A stretch of DNA of 64,000 nucleotides from Podocnemis expansa (GCA_007922195.1 ML682005.1:28507183-28571182); one strand, 5' to 3'. Shown: positions 23,346 to 36,163, counted from the stretch's first letter. Made by a program: numbers and translations. Notes: generated by a model from the sequence alone, not told the origin.

Positions 23346-23490
23346 TAGTTCCAAAAGGGTGGCCGTGTTAGTCTAGTAAAGCAAAAAAAAGCAAGGAGTC
23401 TTGTGGCACTTAAAGACTAACAGATTTACTTATCACATGAGCTTTTGTGGGAGAAAATCCCACTTCATCAGATAACTCTTGAAATAAACA
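23346..23490 (-). mobile_element. Penelope-like element tail, minus
   Basis: Starts AGTTCCAAAAGGGTGGCCG at 23347, followed by the GTGGCACTTAAAGACTAACAG unit and the module at 23435-23475. CUGAUGA, stem II and AGCUC are intact, but GAAA has become AAAA (G12 to A) and stem I is weak, so the module should be inactive. Confidence 0.8.
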
Positions 23491-23689
23491 AACAAAGTTT
23501 TAAAAGGTTTTATATAGCTGAAAACAAAGCTTTCCCTTCACTTCCAGAGCAAGAGGGTGGGCCTAGCAGATAAATCATTTATCATTTATCTTCTCCGTTA
23601 GGTCTAAATTTGGGCAAGCTGGTTGTTATCAGGTTTCCAACATGATGTTTAATGTTTGTGAAGATGTACTATGTGCTATGGAGGCATCT

Positions 23690-23880
23690 GGACCCTCTCT
23701 CTAGCAGATGTCCTCTCCTAAATGTGGTGTTTTGGACTACCTAGGGTCATTGGGGTTGTCATAGTGATAAATGGGAGGGTCGTTTAGGTGCAAGGGAAAC
23801 CTGTCTGTTGGGTCCTCTCTCCCTCAGTTCTCTTTCAATAAAGACTCCTTACACAGCTCTGAATATGCTGCCTCTTATTA
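23690..23880 (+). repeat. LTR-like fragment with polyadenylation signal
   Basis: Sequence ending CTCTCCCTCAGTTCTCTTTC followed by AATAAAGACTCC resembles the 3' part of an LTR (polyadenylation signal and downstream region). No termini were identified. Confidence 0.3.
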
Positions 23881-25024
23881 TTGGATTATAATTTCCCCTA
23901 AAACTCTACACAAAAGTTATTGTCTTCTCCAGTAGAAAACCTTGATTCTGGTTTCTTATTGCTTAGATTTATGAACAGAGTATGGCTCTGATCCTACAGT
24001 CCTTATTCACATGCATATTGACTTTCCTTGATAACTTGTTTGAGTTAGGATTTCATAATCGGAATCAATTTATTAAGAAAGCTAGGAAGTGGTCTGTTAG
24101 ATTTATTATAGTACATTTTTGAATTTTCAAGAACTATAATAATAGTCCATAGCTTTCTTGCATATCATATGAGTGAGTAGCCTCATTGTGGCTATTTCTA
24201 TGTATCAGGAAAGAAAAATTTGGTCCAGGATTGAGCTAGCTATTGCATGAAGGTTTGTGTCACCATCACTGCATATCCAAGCTACAGTCTTTTATTTTTA
24301 ATCCTAATTCTCCAGGGCAAAGGGTATTGGATAAAGAGACACCCTACCTCATGTGTATATGCTTTTGGGACCATTCTCTTTTCAGAATGTACTCATTTTC
24401 TTTCTTTTGCATTGTCTGATTACCATAAAAGCAGAAGTTTGATGAAGGGTGCATTTGATTTTGCTTGGAATCGACTGTCAATATCCTTCATTCCTTATCG
24501 CTTCTTCTGACTCCTAGAGAATATAAGCAGGATGCTGCCCACTTTGGAGAAATGAAAAAATGAAATGTGAGCATAGTAACTAAAAGGTCATCCCTTTTTT
24601 AAGGACCATTCACAGGTACTAATTCACAAGCTTAGTATTTCTTTCCTCCCGATAAAGGAACCTTATAAGAGCAGCCGCTCCAACACCCGACTATATAGTG
24701 CATAAATATGAATATGAAAAGGACAACAGAGGACATCTATTACAATGTGGCCTATTTTAAAATACTACAAGATTTGCATTATATTAGATTTTTTATAGTA
24801 ATTATTTTCAGAAGATAAATTTGATTGTGATTAATGGTTTTACATAATCATAATACATCTGTTATTGAAATAAAATTATTCTATTTTTTTCTGCATATAG
24901 GTATTTCTATTTGTGTTGTTATTTGTCGCACATGGACATTATTGTTTTTGACTTGGAATATCCACAAATATTTCTTCTAAAGTTTGAACTTTGAACTCCA
25001 GAATGCTATAACATGAGTCACACT
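23881..25024. other. No feature recognised
   Basis: AT-rich sequence. No conserved coding frame; the 87-codon frame at 24247-24510 shows no domain. Confidence 0.45.
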
Positions 25025-25285
25025 TACAATGAGGTCCTCTGAAGATGTGTGGAAACTTCCAGAATGGGAGCAAAATAAATGCAGGGAAGTGTAAGTCATG
25101 GGATCAGGTCCTGCATTTATTTTGCTCCCATTCTATAAGTTTCCCCACCTTCAAAGTGTCTGACGAAATGGGATTTTCTCCCATGAAAGTTCATGAATAA
25201 AGAAATGTGTTAGTTTTTAAATGCCACAGGACTCTTTGTTTTGTGGAACTAGACTAACACAACTACCACTTTGGAACCATTTATA
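25025..25285. mobile_element. Inverted pair of Penelope-like tails, left arm truncated
   Basis: The left arm (about 25030-25108, minus) contains only the 3'-UTR-like part (CCAGAATGGGAGCAAAATAAATGCAGG). The right arm (25109-25285, plus) repeats that part inverted and continues through a module at 25156-25196 to the terminal CTAGACTAACACAACTACC. The module keeps CUGACGA, GAAA and U16.1-C17, with an AUGGG/CCCAU stem II. Its stem I is mostly lost. Confidence 0.75.
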
Positions 25286-25324
25286 ATATTATTGATATCA
25301 GTTTTGCAATATTGCACTAATTCT

Positions 25325-26130
25325 TTTGAGATATGTCATGTCAGGTACCACTGAAAGGTTCAAAATTTGCTACGTATTGTTATGTATATGTATCATCTTT
25401 GTATTGCAACTTACGGATAAGTGTGATATATCTATATCCAAAAGTTATGTTGTGTCACTGGCTTACACCCCTGAGGTGTATTAGTATTAGCATTGATGAC
25501 TCACTGATAGCCATCATTTATCGAGTAAGTCCAGGGGAGAAGCCAGAGCTATGCCTATAGTCATCAGGACATATAGACGCAGATGCCTTTGAACAAGGAA
25601 CTCCAAATACTTTACTATGACCATGTGCTGTGGGCTTGTTTTTGAAACAGGCCATATGGCAAAAGAACATTTCATCACCTCCATCTTGTCTTTATTCCTG
25701 CTTTCTAACCCTGGATCAACTAGTCAACATCTGAAACAAAGGACTGAGACCCATCCAGGTACTGGTGTACACCAGAGAAATTGTATGTGTCTGCAAACTT
25801 CACAGTTCGGCTGAAAATCTGATATATACAGACTTTGAAGTCACATGTATGTATCTGATTTCTCTGACCATTTAACATCTCTCTCTTCTTTGTTTCTTTC
25901 CTTTTACAATAAACCTTTAGTTTTAGTTACTAAAGGATTTGACTAGACACATGGTATTTTGCATAAGATCCAAGCTTATAATGATCTGGTAATGTGGATG
26001 AGCATTTGAGGATCAGGAGTACCTTTTGGTAAAGTGAATAGAGTTTCTAAGTAACTTATCCCTTACCACGACCTTGTTGCTAATTGTGAACCAGAAATTG
26101 AAATCCAATAAAGGAGGCTGTGTAATTTCT
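25325..26130 (+). repeat. LTR-like dispersed repeat, unclassified
   Basis: The segment has an ACAATAAACC polyadenylation-type signal near 25907, followed by TTTAGTTTTAGTTACTAAAGG. I associate this arrangement with a dispersed repeat in turtle genomes, probably an LTR. No clean TG...CA termini or target duplication could be fixed. Confidence 0.4.
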
Positions 26131-26218
26131 TAATTTAGCTTTTTGATAAAAAGTGAGGGGGACCGGTTTTTGCAACTGGTTGGTGAATCTGACTTCAGTG
26201 TTAGTCATCAGTTTTAGG

Positions 26219-26330
26219 AGAAAAAAAAAGGAGTTGTGTGGCACTTAAAGACTAATAGATTTATTTTTTGCATGAGCTTTCGTGGGAGAAAATCCCACTT
26301 CGTTAGAAGAGTCTTCTCTCCTTTTGCAGC
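26219..26330 (-). mobile_element. Penelope-like element tail, minus
   Basis: A run of A, GGAGTTGTGTGGCACTTAAAG, and the module at about 26270-26311. GAAA, stem II, AGCUC and AUGC are intact, but the first box reads CUAACGA (G5 to A), so the core is dead. Confidence 0.75.
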
Positions 26331-27389
26331 ATGCCTTAACCTTGGCATTTTCAAGTATACTACCTGAGGCACAGACAGATCACGGATGTTTCTTTTTTTC
26401 CTTCTCTGTACAATATCACTTTCTGGAAACATGAGGAAATCTACACTCTGTTTTGTATAAGTTCTTCTTCTAATTCTACATGCCTTTGTCTGTTCACAGT
26501 GCCCTTCAAAGACAAAAAGTTATCAGATTATACATTCCAATGTGGTTTGCTGTTTAGGATGCAAGCACAGGAAAATTCTCTATTGTAAAAAGAATCAGCA
26601 GTATTCCCACATCATGAGAAAATTGTTACTCTGAATATTTCTCACAATCTTTATTTAAACACAGAGTGGATGTAGCCTGGGTAGAAGCAATGAAGGCTTC
26701 CTCAGAGCATTCTCTCTGTGGTATACCTATTATGGCAACCATCAGACAGCATGTAATCAAGGACCCTAACACAGTTTAGTTACACTTAAGAGCCAAACTC
26801 TCCACTAGTAAATCAGCTGAAGCCAAAGTCAGTATTCCAATAGGAACCTGGACTCACTGAATTCTTCATGTTTTTAAGATATATAAGCAGAATAGTCTCA
26901 TGAAACTGATTTCACTATGAAGTGCAACAGTTAGGATGAGTGAACATTTTACATAATTTTTCATAAATATTTAATCAAATTAATCTTGATTATATTTAGA
27001 CCAATTTAACTTATGAACAATCATACGAATGAGCTTTTGAGGAACGGACTATCCAAATTCCACTTCTCAGTTATGATATCTGAGTGTAAGTAATGGTAAT
27101 GTTTAGCAATTTTTATTGGGTATTATACAGTTTCTGCAGAGTAATTTACTCAATGAACTTTTTTTTTTCAGAATATATGTCAGATCATGCAATCCAGAAC
27201 ATTCCAAAAGGAAATAAATAGATTTGTTCATGTATAAATATCTTCACGCTTCTTGAAGTAACAGTTGACTCTAATAGGTATAGGTTGTCAGTATTCAAAG
27301 AAAGACATGAACTTAATTCTATTAAAGAATATCCACATATATCCTCCCCTCCATTCATAAATCCTATACCAAACAGAGAGATAAAGTGG
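26331..27389. other. No feature recognised
   Basis: AT-rich single-copy-like sequence without a recognisable coding frame or repeat. Confidence 0.45.
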
Positions 27390-27720
27390 GTGAGGAAATG
27401 TCTTTAATCACACCAAATTTTGATGGTGAGTGAGACAAGCTTTTGAAACACACAAGAGCTCTTCTTCAGGCATGGGAAAGAAACTCCCAGCATCAAAGCA
27501 AGATTCAATCTTGCAATTTTTCTGCGATGCTTGCAGTTCCCTTCCCAGACATGAAGAATTGCTCTTGTGTAGTTCAAAAGTTTGTCTCTCACATGAAAAG
27601 ATATTGGTCCAATCAAAGATAATACCTCTCCCACCTTGTCTATCTCACATCCTCTCATTGTTGTGCGTGCTACAACTACACTGCCTGTGTGCACAACAGT
27701 AGCGTCTTCTATTTGTATAT
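27390..27720. mobile_element. Second Penelope-like tail family, inverted pair
   Basis: A minus arm (about 27390-27480) and a plus arm (about 27535-27720) face each other. The plus arm continues through AAAGATATTGGTCCAATC and CCCACCTTGTCTATCTC to CTACAACTACACTGCC, a tail I recognise as a separate sauropsid family. Hammerhead-like modules sit at 27433-27474 (minus: CUGAAGA, stem II, then AAAA for GAAA) and 27547-27587 (plus: AGAC/GUCU stem I, AUGAAGA, AAAA). Both are degraded at G12. Confidence 0.6.
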
Positions 27721-29284
27721 GTCCTTTGCTTAATTTAATATCCACTATATTTTAAGGATTTTCTGATTTTTTTTAAATAAATCATATAAAATACTTTCAT
27801 CTTTTCATTTTGTATGATAATGAGCCATCTGAATAACTGTGAATATTGATGAAAAATTTATTCAATGGATTCAAGAAGAAAGATTATATTAGATAGTCTA
27901 CAAATAACATTTTTCAGTAATGGTCTATTTCTTTTATGTAATATATTCTAACATTATTTAAATGTGTTGGTAATATAATATTTTGGCATCCCACTTCATA
28001 TTAAATAACCATGTATTTCTTTGTTAATGACCTCAGATTTTGCATTTTCCTTCTGGGGACTAAGAGGTTGCAAGTCAATCCAGATAAAATGGAAATGGCA
28101 ATGGTTCTTTGGAAGACAGAAGCAAAACGGTTAGGGTGAGACATGCTATTCTAAGTATATAATTGTACCATGCCCATTACTGTGAAATCTGAATAGAGTA
28201 GCAATGCATTCAGTTAAGGGTGCCCTTCTGCTGTTTATACTTAGAGTTCTCACTTTGGAAATTGAGCTACATTAACATCTGCTCTTATGTGATAATGTAA
28301 TGGCAAGTAACTAGAAGTACATTGTTTGTCTGTGCCCAGCCAAAAGGATAGGGCCTTTTCTTTCCAATGTGGAACATCATTCCTGCCCTTACCACTTTAG
28401 AATTAGACTATTTCAATGGGCTTTACATACAGATGTTCCTTAAATTTATTTAGAATATTAAATGGGTGACATTTCAGTTACTTGACTACTAAATGATGCA
28501 TCTCATGTAAATCACATTACATCAGTGTTGCCTGTTTGAATGTTCTGCATTGATTATTTCCAGTGGACTGTATGGTGTCAATTTTGATCTCTAATCCTGT
28601 AAATGGTCTATAAATTAGCATCTTAAAAGTTTACTTTCCATCTTACCCTTTGCCATAGTCCCACAATTGTGATCAGGGTGGTGAGAACACCCTCAGATTA
28701 ACTAAGAAAGATACTGCCCTCATCTTTAACACAAGAATTCATTCTCCTGCTTGGTCTGAAAGAGCCTAAAATGGGTATACAGCAAAACACATGTGTTCCC
28801 ATAGGCATTATGAAAGGGTGAGAGTCCAGATTATGGACCAAGGAGCTCTCAAATAGAATGGGGGAGTTATTTAATTCTGGCCCTGATTGTGTGATTGTAC
28901 TTCTGCTTTATAAACTTGAAATATTATATTTCCATCTAGAAATATAAGTGAATATTTATCCATACAGTAGTGTAGTGGATCTTGCATTTAAGGCTGATCT
29001 AAAGCTCATTAAAATAAATGAGATCCTTCCTTTGTTCTGCATGTATTTTGGATCAGGCCCTTACATCTAAGCTAACTGAAAGATAATCCTTGGTATCCCA
29101 GATACCATCTTGTAGTAACAGTGAATAGATATTGATTTTTTATGTGGCAATCACTGGATTGCATTTACTGAATAAATGAGATAATTTATGTTACAAACTA
29201 TGTGCATGTGGGCATTATGCTTTCTTTCTAAATATAAAAAGAAAATTTCTGGTAGGATGATAGAAGCAAATACTATTTTCTCCA
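27721..29284. other. No feature recognised
   Basis: AT-rich sequence; nothing coding or repetitive recognised. Confidence 0.45.
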
Positions 29285-29462
29285 TGTTCCAAAGGGGCAG
29301 CCATGTTAGTCTAGTAAAGCAAAAAAAGCAAGGAGTCTTGTGGCACTTTAAGACTAACAGATTTATTTATCGCATGAGCTTTTGTGGGAGAAAATCCCAA
29401 TGCTCATGAGATAAATAAATCAGTTAGCCTTAAAGTGCCACAAGACTCCTTGCTTTTTTTGT
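29285..29462. mobile_element. Tight inverted pair of Penelope-like tails
   Basis: The minus arm starts TTCCAAAGGGGCAGCC at 29287 and runs to TTTTGTGGGAGAAAATCCCA near 29399. The plus arm starts at once inside the module (TGCTCATGAGATAAATAAAT) and ends GACTCCTTGC. The CUGANGA box is missing from both arms at the junction. The result is a near-perfect hairpin of about 80 bp per arm. Confidence 0.8.
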
Positions 29463-30726
29463 CTTCTCCACTTCACATACAAAACAAAAATGATCCAATA
29501 AATTTCTGAACTCATTAGTATTTTATTTTGAAAAAAATCAATATAATAGGAAAATCATATTATGGTGTTCATGCTTCCCTTTTTCCTTACCTTCTCTTTT
29601 CCCCTTAGCCCTTGTATAGATAGCCATAATAATTTTAGAGAGGGTAAATTAACTGCCATGTCATGACCTATGCATAAATACACACACATCCTGCAACATT
29701 GCTGAGAAATCAGAAGCTTCCTTTAACAATGTTCATTCTACAGTAGATAATAATAAACTACTCAGGAAATTGAGAATGGGATTAATTTAAATTTGGAACA
29801 GAACATTATGTTACAAAACATTCACATCTGTATAAATTAGATTACACTGACAATATGTCAGTGATCAGGATATAGCATGAATTGTAGAGATGACACATTC
29901 TTATCTTACAAGGGTATGAGATACATTGTGTTGATACATCACTGGAGACCAACTTGAGGGGGAAGATGAACTATAGAAGAAACTCAGTATTTTGCAAAGC
30001 AGTCAAGTCTTTATAAGGGCAAATCTATTATAGGATGAATCCTTCTTTACTGCAGACTGCACTCTTTAAGGCAAATGTAAATATTCATTGGAAGAATGTG
30101 TGCACAACATAGAAATTCACTGATTATTTTCCAAGTAAGACCTTTAAAAATGTGTCAATACAGTTTAGAGACTGTATTGAGGAAATAAAGGATATATTGT
30201 CCAATGTATGCACATGAACACTAAAATTATTGCCCAAATTTGAAATAAATTATACTGGAATCATGACTTCAGTTTATTTTATTTAAAAAAATATGAATAA
30301 ACAAGTTCCCAGAATTCACATTAAGGGTTCTCAGAGGGTTTTATTTAATTCTCCAAATGAATTTCACAGAAAGATTTGAAAAAGGAAAAACCTCTCTTTA
30401 TGCTGTTCATGGCCTCTACATTTTCATGCTCAGTAAAATGTAGTTTACAAATAGAGCATACACCCTTACATAGAAAAAGACCCATGACAAATACAAACAA
30501 GGCTCACATTTTAAATGAAAGTGACCACTGTGATTCATTATTTCTGGACTATACTATATATTGCAAACTTTTAAACAGCTAGGGCCAGATTCACCACTTC
30601 CTTCTGGCTGCTTTGCACCATCTAGTGATACAAAGCAAACATAAACTTGGCTTTACCACCAGTTAAATTGAGGTATTGTTCTGGAGAAATTTATCAATTT
30701 ATCAACTTCCAGACCCCTCAGGTACT
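29463..30726. other. No feature recognised
   Basis: AT-rich sequence. Bases 30580-30720 have a different, more repeat-like composition that I could not classify. Confidence 0.4.
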
Positions 30727-31713
30727 TTTTCCCACAGGCATCTATCAACCCGTCCCCATCCTCGCTGTCAGTGTAAGGTTATGGAGACCAAGCCGACATA
30801 CAGTTAATCACAACCCGTTTTATTAAAGGGTGAAATAGGGAAAGGCATTGGGATAAGGAGACAGACAACTAAACAAATCAAACAAGCATAACAGAACCAT
30901 AGAAGTAGAACAGAACCACCCCTCCAGTGGGGTAACACTCCACCACACTCACATCCTCAAAACCCACAGCTAGTCCTCACAACGTTTCTTCGCCTGAGGG
31001 CGTTGAGCTCGATCTCCAGCCTGCCTCGGGTCCTCCAGATTCGGCTCGTCTGCTTCAAGGCCTCTTCTGGCCAGTCCTGTAACAAATGTCCTTCGCCCCG
31101 TTGTCAAAGTCTCTGAGCCTGTCTGGCAAAGGTCCCGGCCAGTTGCTCTCGTCTTCAGGGACTTCCACGTCGTCGCTGTCCTCTTTGGCCTGCCAGGAGT
31201 CCTTTCAGGATCTCCGAGGCCTGTGCCCTAACATACACACTCTCACTCATACCAGAGTCCTAGCCTCTCACTCGAGCGTCCCACACACATACACACGGTC
31301 TCTCTCAAACACTCTCTCTCCCCTGCCTGAGGAGAAAAGCTCCTTAAATATTACCAGCCTCAGCCAATCAGGGCGCCGTTCGTTTCGCGCCGAAAACACC
31401 GGTCCATAGGCAGAATGTCGAAGCTTCTAGGCCTGGTGCGCACGGCCCTCGCCTGATTTTGCACAGCCCCCTAGTTTCTGCACGCAGCCCTTTAAAGCCA
31501 ATATGGCTGCACCCACAGCTAGAGCCTGTTGCTGGGCAGACTTTGCAGCCTCTGGCTGCCTGCCAAGAGTAGCTGTCACTCACTCCGCAGTTCTGGGGAG
31601 GAGCGCACTCAAACATTACCCACATCGTATAACATTATTACAAAAACATACTTGCTAATTACAATAAGGCAAAACACAGAACACAATTAACATATCTGTA
31701 TTTCTCCCCAACA
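30727..31713 (-). mobile_element. LTR-like segment, minus orientation
   Basis: Read on the minus strand it starts TGTTGGGGAG (plus 31713 leftward). It has GC-rich, low-ORF content and a TTTAATAAAACGGG polyadenylation-type signal near 30820. GTACT occurs at both flanks (30722-30726 and 31714-31718) and may be a 5-bp duplication. The other end does not show CA, so the left boundary is doubtful. The internal open frames are not genes. It is probably a solo LTR of an endogenous retroelement; family not assigned. Confidence 0.5.
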
Positions 31714-31718
31714 GTACT

Positions 31719-32865
31719 ATTCTGTACCAATGGAGCAGTATACAGTAGCTTGAATATTCCAGAGAACCTGGTTTCTGTTCTTTTATTTTATCCATTCACC
31801 TAGCAGACTTAAAACATAATGCTTAATAATTTAATAATTATTTTGTACTACTGCTAACAGGCATACCACTTCCTAAGGTGGAGTATTGGACAAAAATTTC
31901 ATTATGAAGCAGAGTATTTAGAGATGGATATCATCTTTAATTAATAATTATTTTAAAGGTTTATTGTTTTATTAAGTGACATTCTTTAGAAAGCTTTAAT
32001 CCTAACCAGAATACAGTTTTTCAGGTGTTAAAAAAATAAACTTGGATTAATATAGTAAATCATTTCTAAAATACATGAAACCACTTGAACTCAGCAAACC
32101 ATCTGGTCACTGAACAAGTGATAGATGTGAAGCTATTATATTTTGCCAAGAGTGGAGATATATCCTGTACTATAGTGTATCAGGCTTGACAAATTTTCAG
32201 GCTGCATTCAGCGTGCCTCAATGTAGATCAGATAACAAATAGAGTGGGCTGGCCAGAAACAATGACATGGAAATTGTATTTTCACTTCTGCTCCTGTCAC
32301 ATCTCTAAAACAGTTTCATACAGGTGAGTGGGTGTTTGTGTAGGTTCTTTCCTCTCACCAGCCACATAGAGTGATAGACATTCACTGTTTCCACTTCAGA
32401 ATACAGGATTGGTTCAGTATAGACAGAAGCTAGAAACTTTACAGAAAACACACACACGCATAATACAAGGTATACAGAGTATGTGAGCCATGTAATTAGG
32501 TGTCCAGGAAGACCCTTGGTTTAGGTGTAAAGATTAGATGAATGCATACAAGATGAAGTCTAATCATTCACACCTTGAAAGCCACTTTTGATCAAACTAG
32601 TATTCAGTCTTTCATTGGAGGAAGAATTTCTTTTAATGGTAGAAGTATGTGCAGTGCATGTATTAAATAATAAGAATAAAATAGGAATAAAAATATATCC
32701 TCTTCCTCAGAACAGCAGTTCTCAAGGGTCCCCCCCCCCAATCTGGATCACATTTTAAAAGGGCCATTGCCTTGTTGGCTATCTCCCACACATTATTGAT
32801 AGTGTAGACTGCATCCCCCTCCATTCACAAATGCAGAACACCTTTGTGGCAACTATTTCCATTGT
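31719..32865. other. No feature recognised
   Basis: AT-rich sequence; a C run at about 32731-32739. Confidence 0.45.
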
Positions 32866-33005
32866 TTGCACAGGGTAAATTGAGGCCCAGAGAAGGTAAA
32901 TGAGTTGCCCAAGTTCACACAGGAAGTTTGTCACAAAGCCAGGATTTCAATTTGAATATCCCAAGTCCCAGTCCAGTGCCCTAACCATTGGCCCATTCTT
33001 GCTCT
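32866..33005 (-). mobile_element. MIR SINE, minus
   Basis: Contains TTGAGGCCCAGAGAAGGTAA, TTGCCCAAGTTCACACAGG and GCCAGGATTTCAATTTGAA, ending with CCCTAACCATTGGCCCATTC. This is the reverse complement of the MIR core and tRNA-like head, well preserved in order. Confidence 0.8.
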
Positions 33006-35071
33006 CTAAATTTATGTTTAGTTATCTGTTAAAGTAAGTTAGCATCTGTAAATTTAAAAAAAAAAAAACCAAAACAAAAAACCAAAAAACAATACCATAT
33101 CTCCAGTCATCTCTTTGTTAACCATTAGCAAGTGCTATGTAGACCACTGGTGACTGATGGACCACAGTTTAAGAAACTGTGTATTATCATATATTTGTCT
33201 TCATTTCTACACATAAGGCTTCCATGAGATTTTTGTGTTACCCATTGGATACAAAGGCAAAGGATGATTTTCTTTAGCTTAACATTAACTTTCAGGATCT
33301 CCCAGTAGATGACCTTCTGAGGTAAAAGCATGCTATACAACAGTAAGGGGAATATTATGAATATAATGTGAAAGAAAGAAACGTCAAAACCAGATAAACA
33401 GGAGTATAAAAGGGCATGGCATTTCACTCAGTTACATTGGTGTAAAGTATACCTAATTCAGAGAAATTACCTGGAGACGTACAGGCTTGATAGTTTTCTC
33501 AGACAGAAATACAACCTACTAAAGAAAGGAGAGAAAAGTAATTATTGTTGTGAGGGTAAACTATCAAATTTGTTAATTTGGACAATAACTTCATTCTGAA
33601 GCTTAGTCAACCTTTAATAATTTAACAAGTTGCCTTGATAATCTGCTACATTGTGCATAGTCATTGTGCCATTTTCTAATTAAAATTGACAAACCCCCTG
33701 AAACTTACCCTGGACAAATGTACTGTGTTTAGAATAACTTGAACTAGTTTAACTCTTTGGATACAAGTGCTGCAGAAGGAAGAACAATGTCAGATGCTTT
33801 ATGCAAAATTAGAAAGGAACACTTTACTGCATAATGAAATACAAACAATGTTTTACCAAACTTTTAATGTAAGTAAGAACAGTGCAAGGGATAAGGAAAA
33901 GATTGTACTGTGTGTAGCAAATTGCCCTATAGCAGCTCATGCCAGGGCCTGTTGGGTGGAAAATAGAATGGTGTGTATGTATAGCTATTGGAGATGAGCA
34001 GGAAACAGTCTTCCTGTCCTGTGGGAAAGAAATTGAGACTTCAGAAATTAATCAAAATCAGGAAAAATAATTTCAAATCAGCCAAAATGATTAATTCAAA
34101 ATAATTTGGGAGGAGTCTGATGGGTTTTTTTTTATTTTTTTAGTACAATAATCAGTTTATACTTCCAAACAAAAAGTCTTTTCAAAGCCCCCAAAATGAA
34201 AATTTTCTTTTAGAAAATTTCAAAACTTTTTCAGTATTTTAGCTGAGAAATTTTTCAACACTGACTGCCCTTCCTCAAGAAAAATAAAAGGTGTCATTTT
34301 GGATTAATCAAAATATTTTAATTTTTTGTCAAAAAAATTCTTGAACAGTTTTAACATTTATGTAGGTCCATATATGTGCTGATATCAGTTTAATACACTG
34401 AAACAGTAGACTAAACAGCTAGGTATTTGCATTTTGCAGATTCTCTCTGAATCATGACATCATTTTTTGGCTAAGATTTATGTCTATGTCTTTGTGGTGA
34501 AGATTTATGTCTATGTTCTGTAGTCTCTAGCAGGCTTGAAGTCTTCCTGAACAAAATTTAAATCAAATCACAGAATTCTTAATTCACCATGGCAAGAAGT
34601 AAGTCTAGAACTGATAGTCTAGATTGATGGTCTAGGCCATTCCCCTCTATACCTAAAGGTATTTCAGTAGGCACTAACAGGACAAAGAGGTTCTATTTGT
34701 CTGTCTCACTGCTGAAGGTTCATCTGAGCATCACACAAGCAAGATGCAAAGGTGGTGCGTGCTGTTTTCTAAAGAAATGCATGAAAATTTTAGCTGATAT
34801 CTCTATCAAGTTGTACTGAAGAAAACAGAGGAAATGGTAGTTTTTGAGAGTTTGTAACTTGGACAAATCATAATGGATTTTCAGGGTAATAATAAAATTC
34901 ACCTCCTTTACCACAGGACTATTCTTTGGCAAATTTCAAAGTTACTGATGCACAATGTGGAGTTGCTAGAGCTTGTAAAAAAGTAATTAGAAGCATTTTT
35001 ATAAAAGACAATATTAGACAAGCTAAATGTAAAGTTTGTTAACCTCCTCCCTAAAATTTTACTACGCCAAT
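33006..35071. other. No feature recognised
   Basis: AT-rich with an A/AAAAC-rich tract at 33055-33090. No coding exon recognised. Confidence 0.45.
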
Positions 35072-35490
35072 CATAGACTCAAAGAAGATTAGTGCTGGAA
35101 GGGACCTCAGAAAGTCTTCTGGTCTAACCCCTGCTCCAAGCAAGACCAACCCCAACTAAATCATCCCAGCTAGGACTTTGTAAAGCTGGATCTTAAAAAC
35201 CTCTATGGAGATTCATCCACTGCCCTAGGTAACCCATTCCAATGTTTTACTATTCTCCTAGCAAAATCCATTCTTTCTGTAGTGGGGAACCCAAAACTGG
35301 GCACAGTACTCAAAGAAGGCCTCGCCAGTGGCAAATAGAGGGGAATATACACTTCCCTTGATCTGCTGGCAATGCTCCTACTAATGCAGCCCAATGTATC
35401 ACTAGCCTTCTGGGGAATAAGGGCACACTGTTTACTCACATCCAGCTTCTTGTCCACTGTAACCCCCAGGTCCTTTTATGCCAAACTGCT
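35072..35490 (-). mobile_element. CR1 LINE 3' end, minus, with internal deletion
   Basis: Starts AATCATAGACTCAAAGAAG, with GAAGGGACCTCAGAAAGTC near 35097 and CAGCTAGGACTTTG near 35167. The reversed C-terminal region then stops abruptly near 35275 and joins a more upstream CR1 segment (GGGAACCCAAAACTGGGCAC). That implies a deletion. Confidence 0.8.
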
Positions 35491-36163
35491 GTCTAGGCAA
35501 CTGGTGCCCAGTCTGTAGAAGTGCTCTAAAACAGTGGAGCTAATGTAAAAGCTTCTGTTGACTGTAATATATAGAACATGAGATGTTTCACTTTACAGCT
35601 ATGAATTAAAGATTCATTATTAGAACAGTCCACCATTGCAAACTTGCTCCCAGTCTACTGAAGGCTGGTTTTGCAAATCAAGCAATTCATTTTAAAACCT
35701 CCATTTCCACTTTGTGGAAGATGACAGCTCAAGTGATCCCTTATGTATCATGATAGATAATTTTTTTAACATCAACCCTCCAATAATCTGGGTATCATAA
35801 TGTTGCAAATGTACACAAGAATCAGTTTGAGAAATAGACAAATTTGTGCTAAGTTTTTAACGTATACTCATTTTATATAAAGACACAAAATTGTTTTGGT
35901 TTTGTAGCCTGAGATTTTTGCCATCTCTTTAGTATCATAGCAAATCTTGATTGGATGAAGACACATATGAGTAGGAAAATAGTATAAGGCAATCTAGTAG
36001 AAACTTTGTGTCAAGATGAAGTTAGAAATAGCATAATATGTAATAATTAGTGGTAAAATATCCATAAGTTATCATTTACAAGTGTTTAAAACAAAGTTAA
36101 TATTCAAAGTGCATTCAGCAAGTGAAATCTGATGGATAATAGGGGAACAGACCCAATAGATAT
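35491..36163. other. No feature recognised
   Basis: AT-rich, no coding frame or repeat recognised. Confidence 0.45.

Noticed and set aside
31086..31409. 107-codon serine- and leucine-rich frame
   Set aside because: It lies inside the minus-oriented LTR-like unit on the opposite strand.
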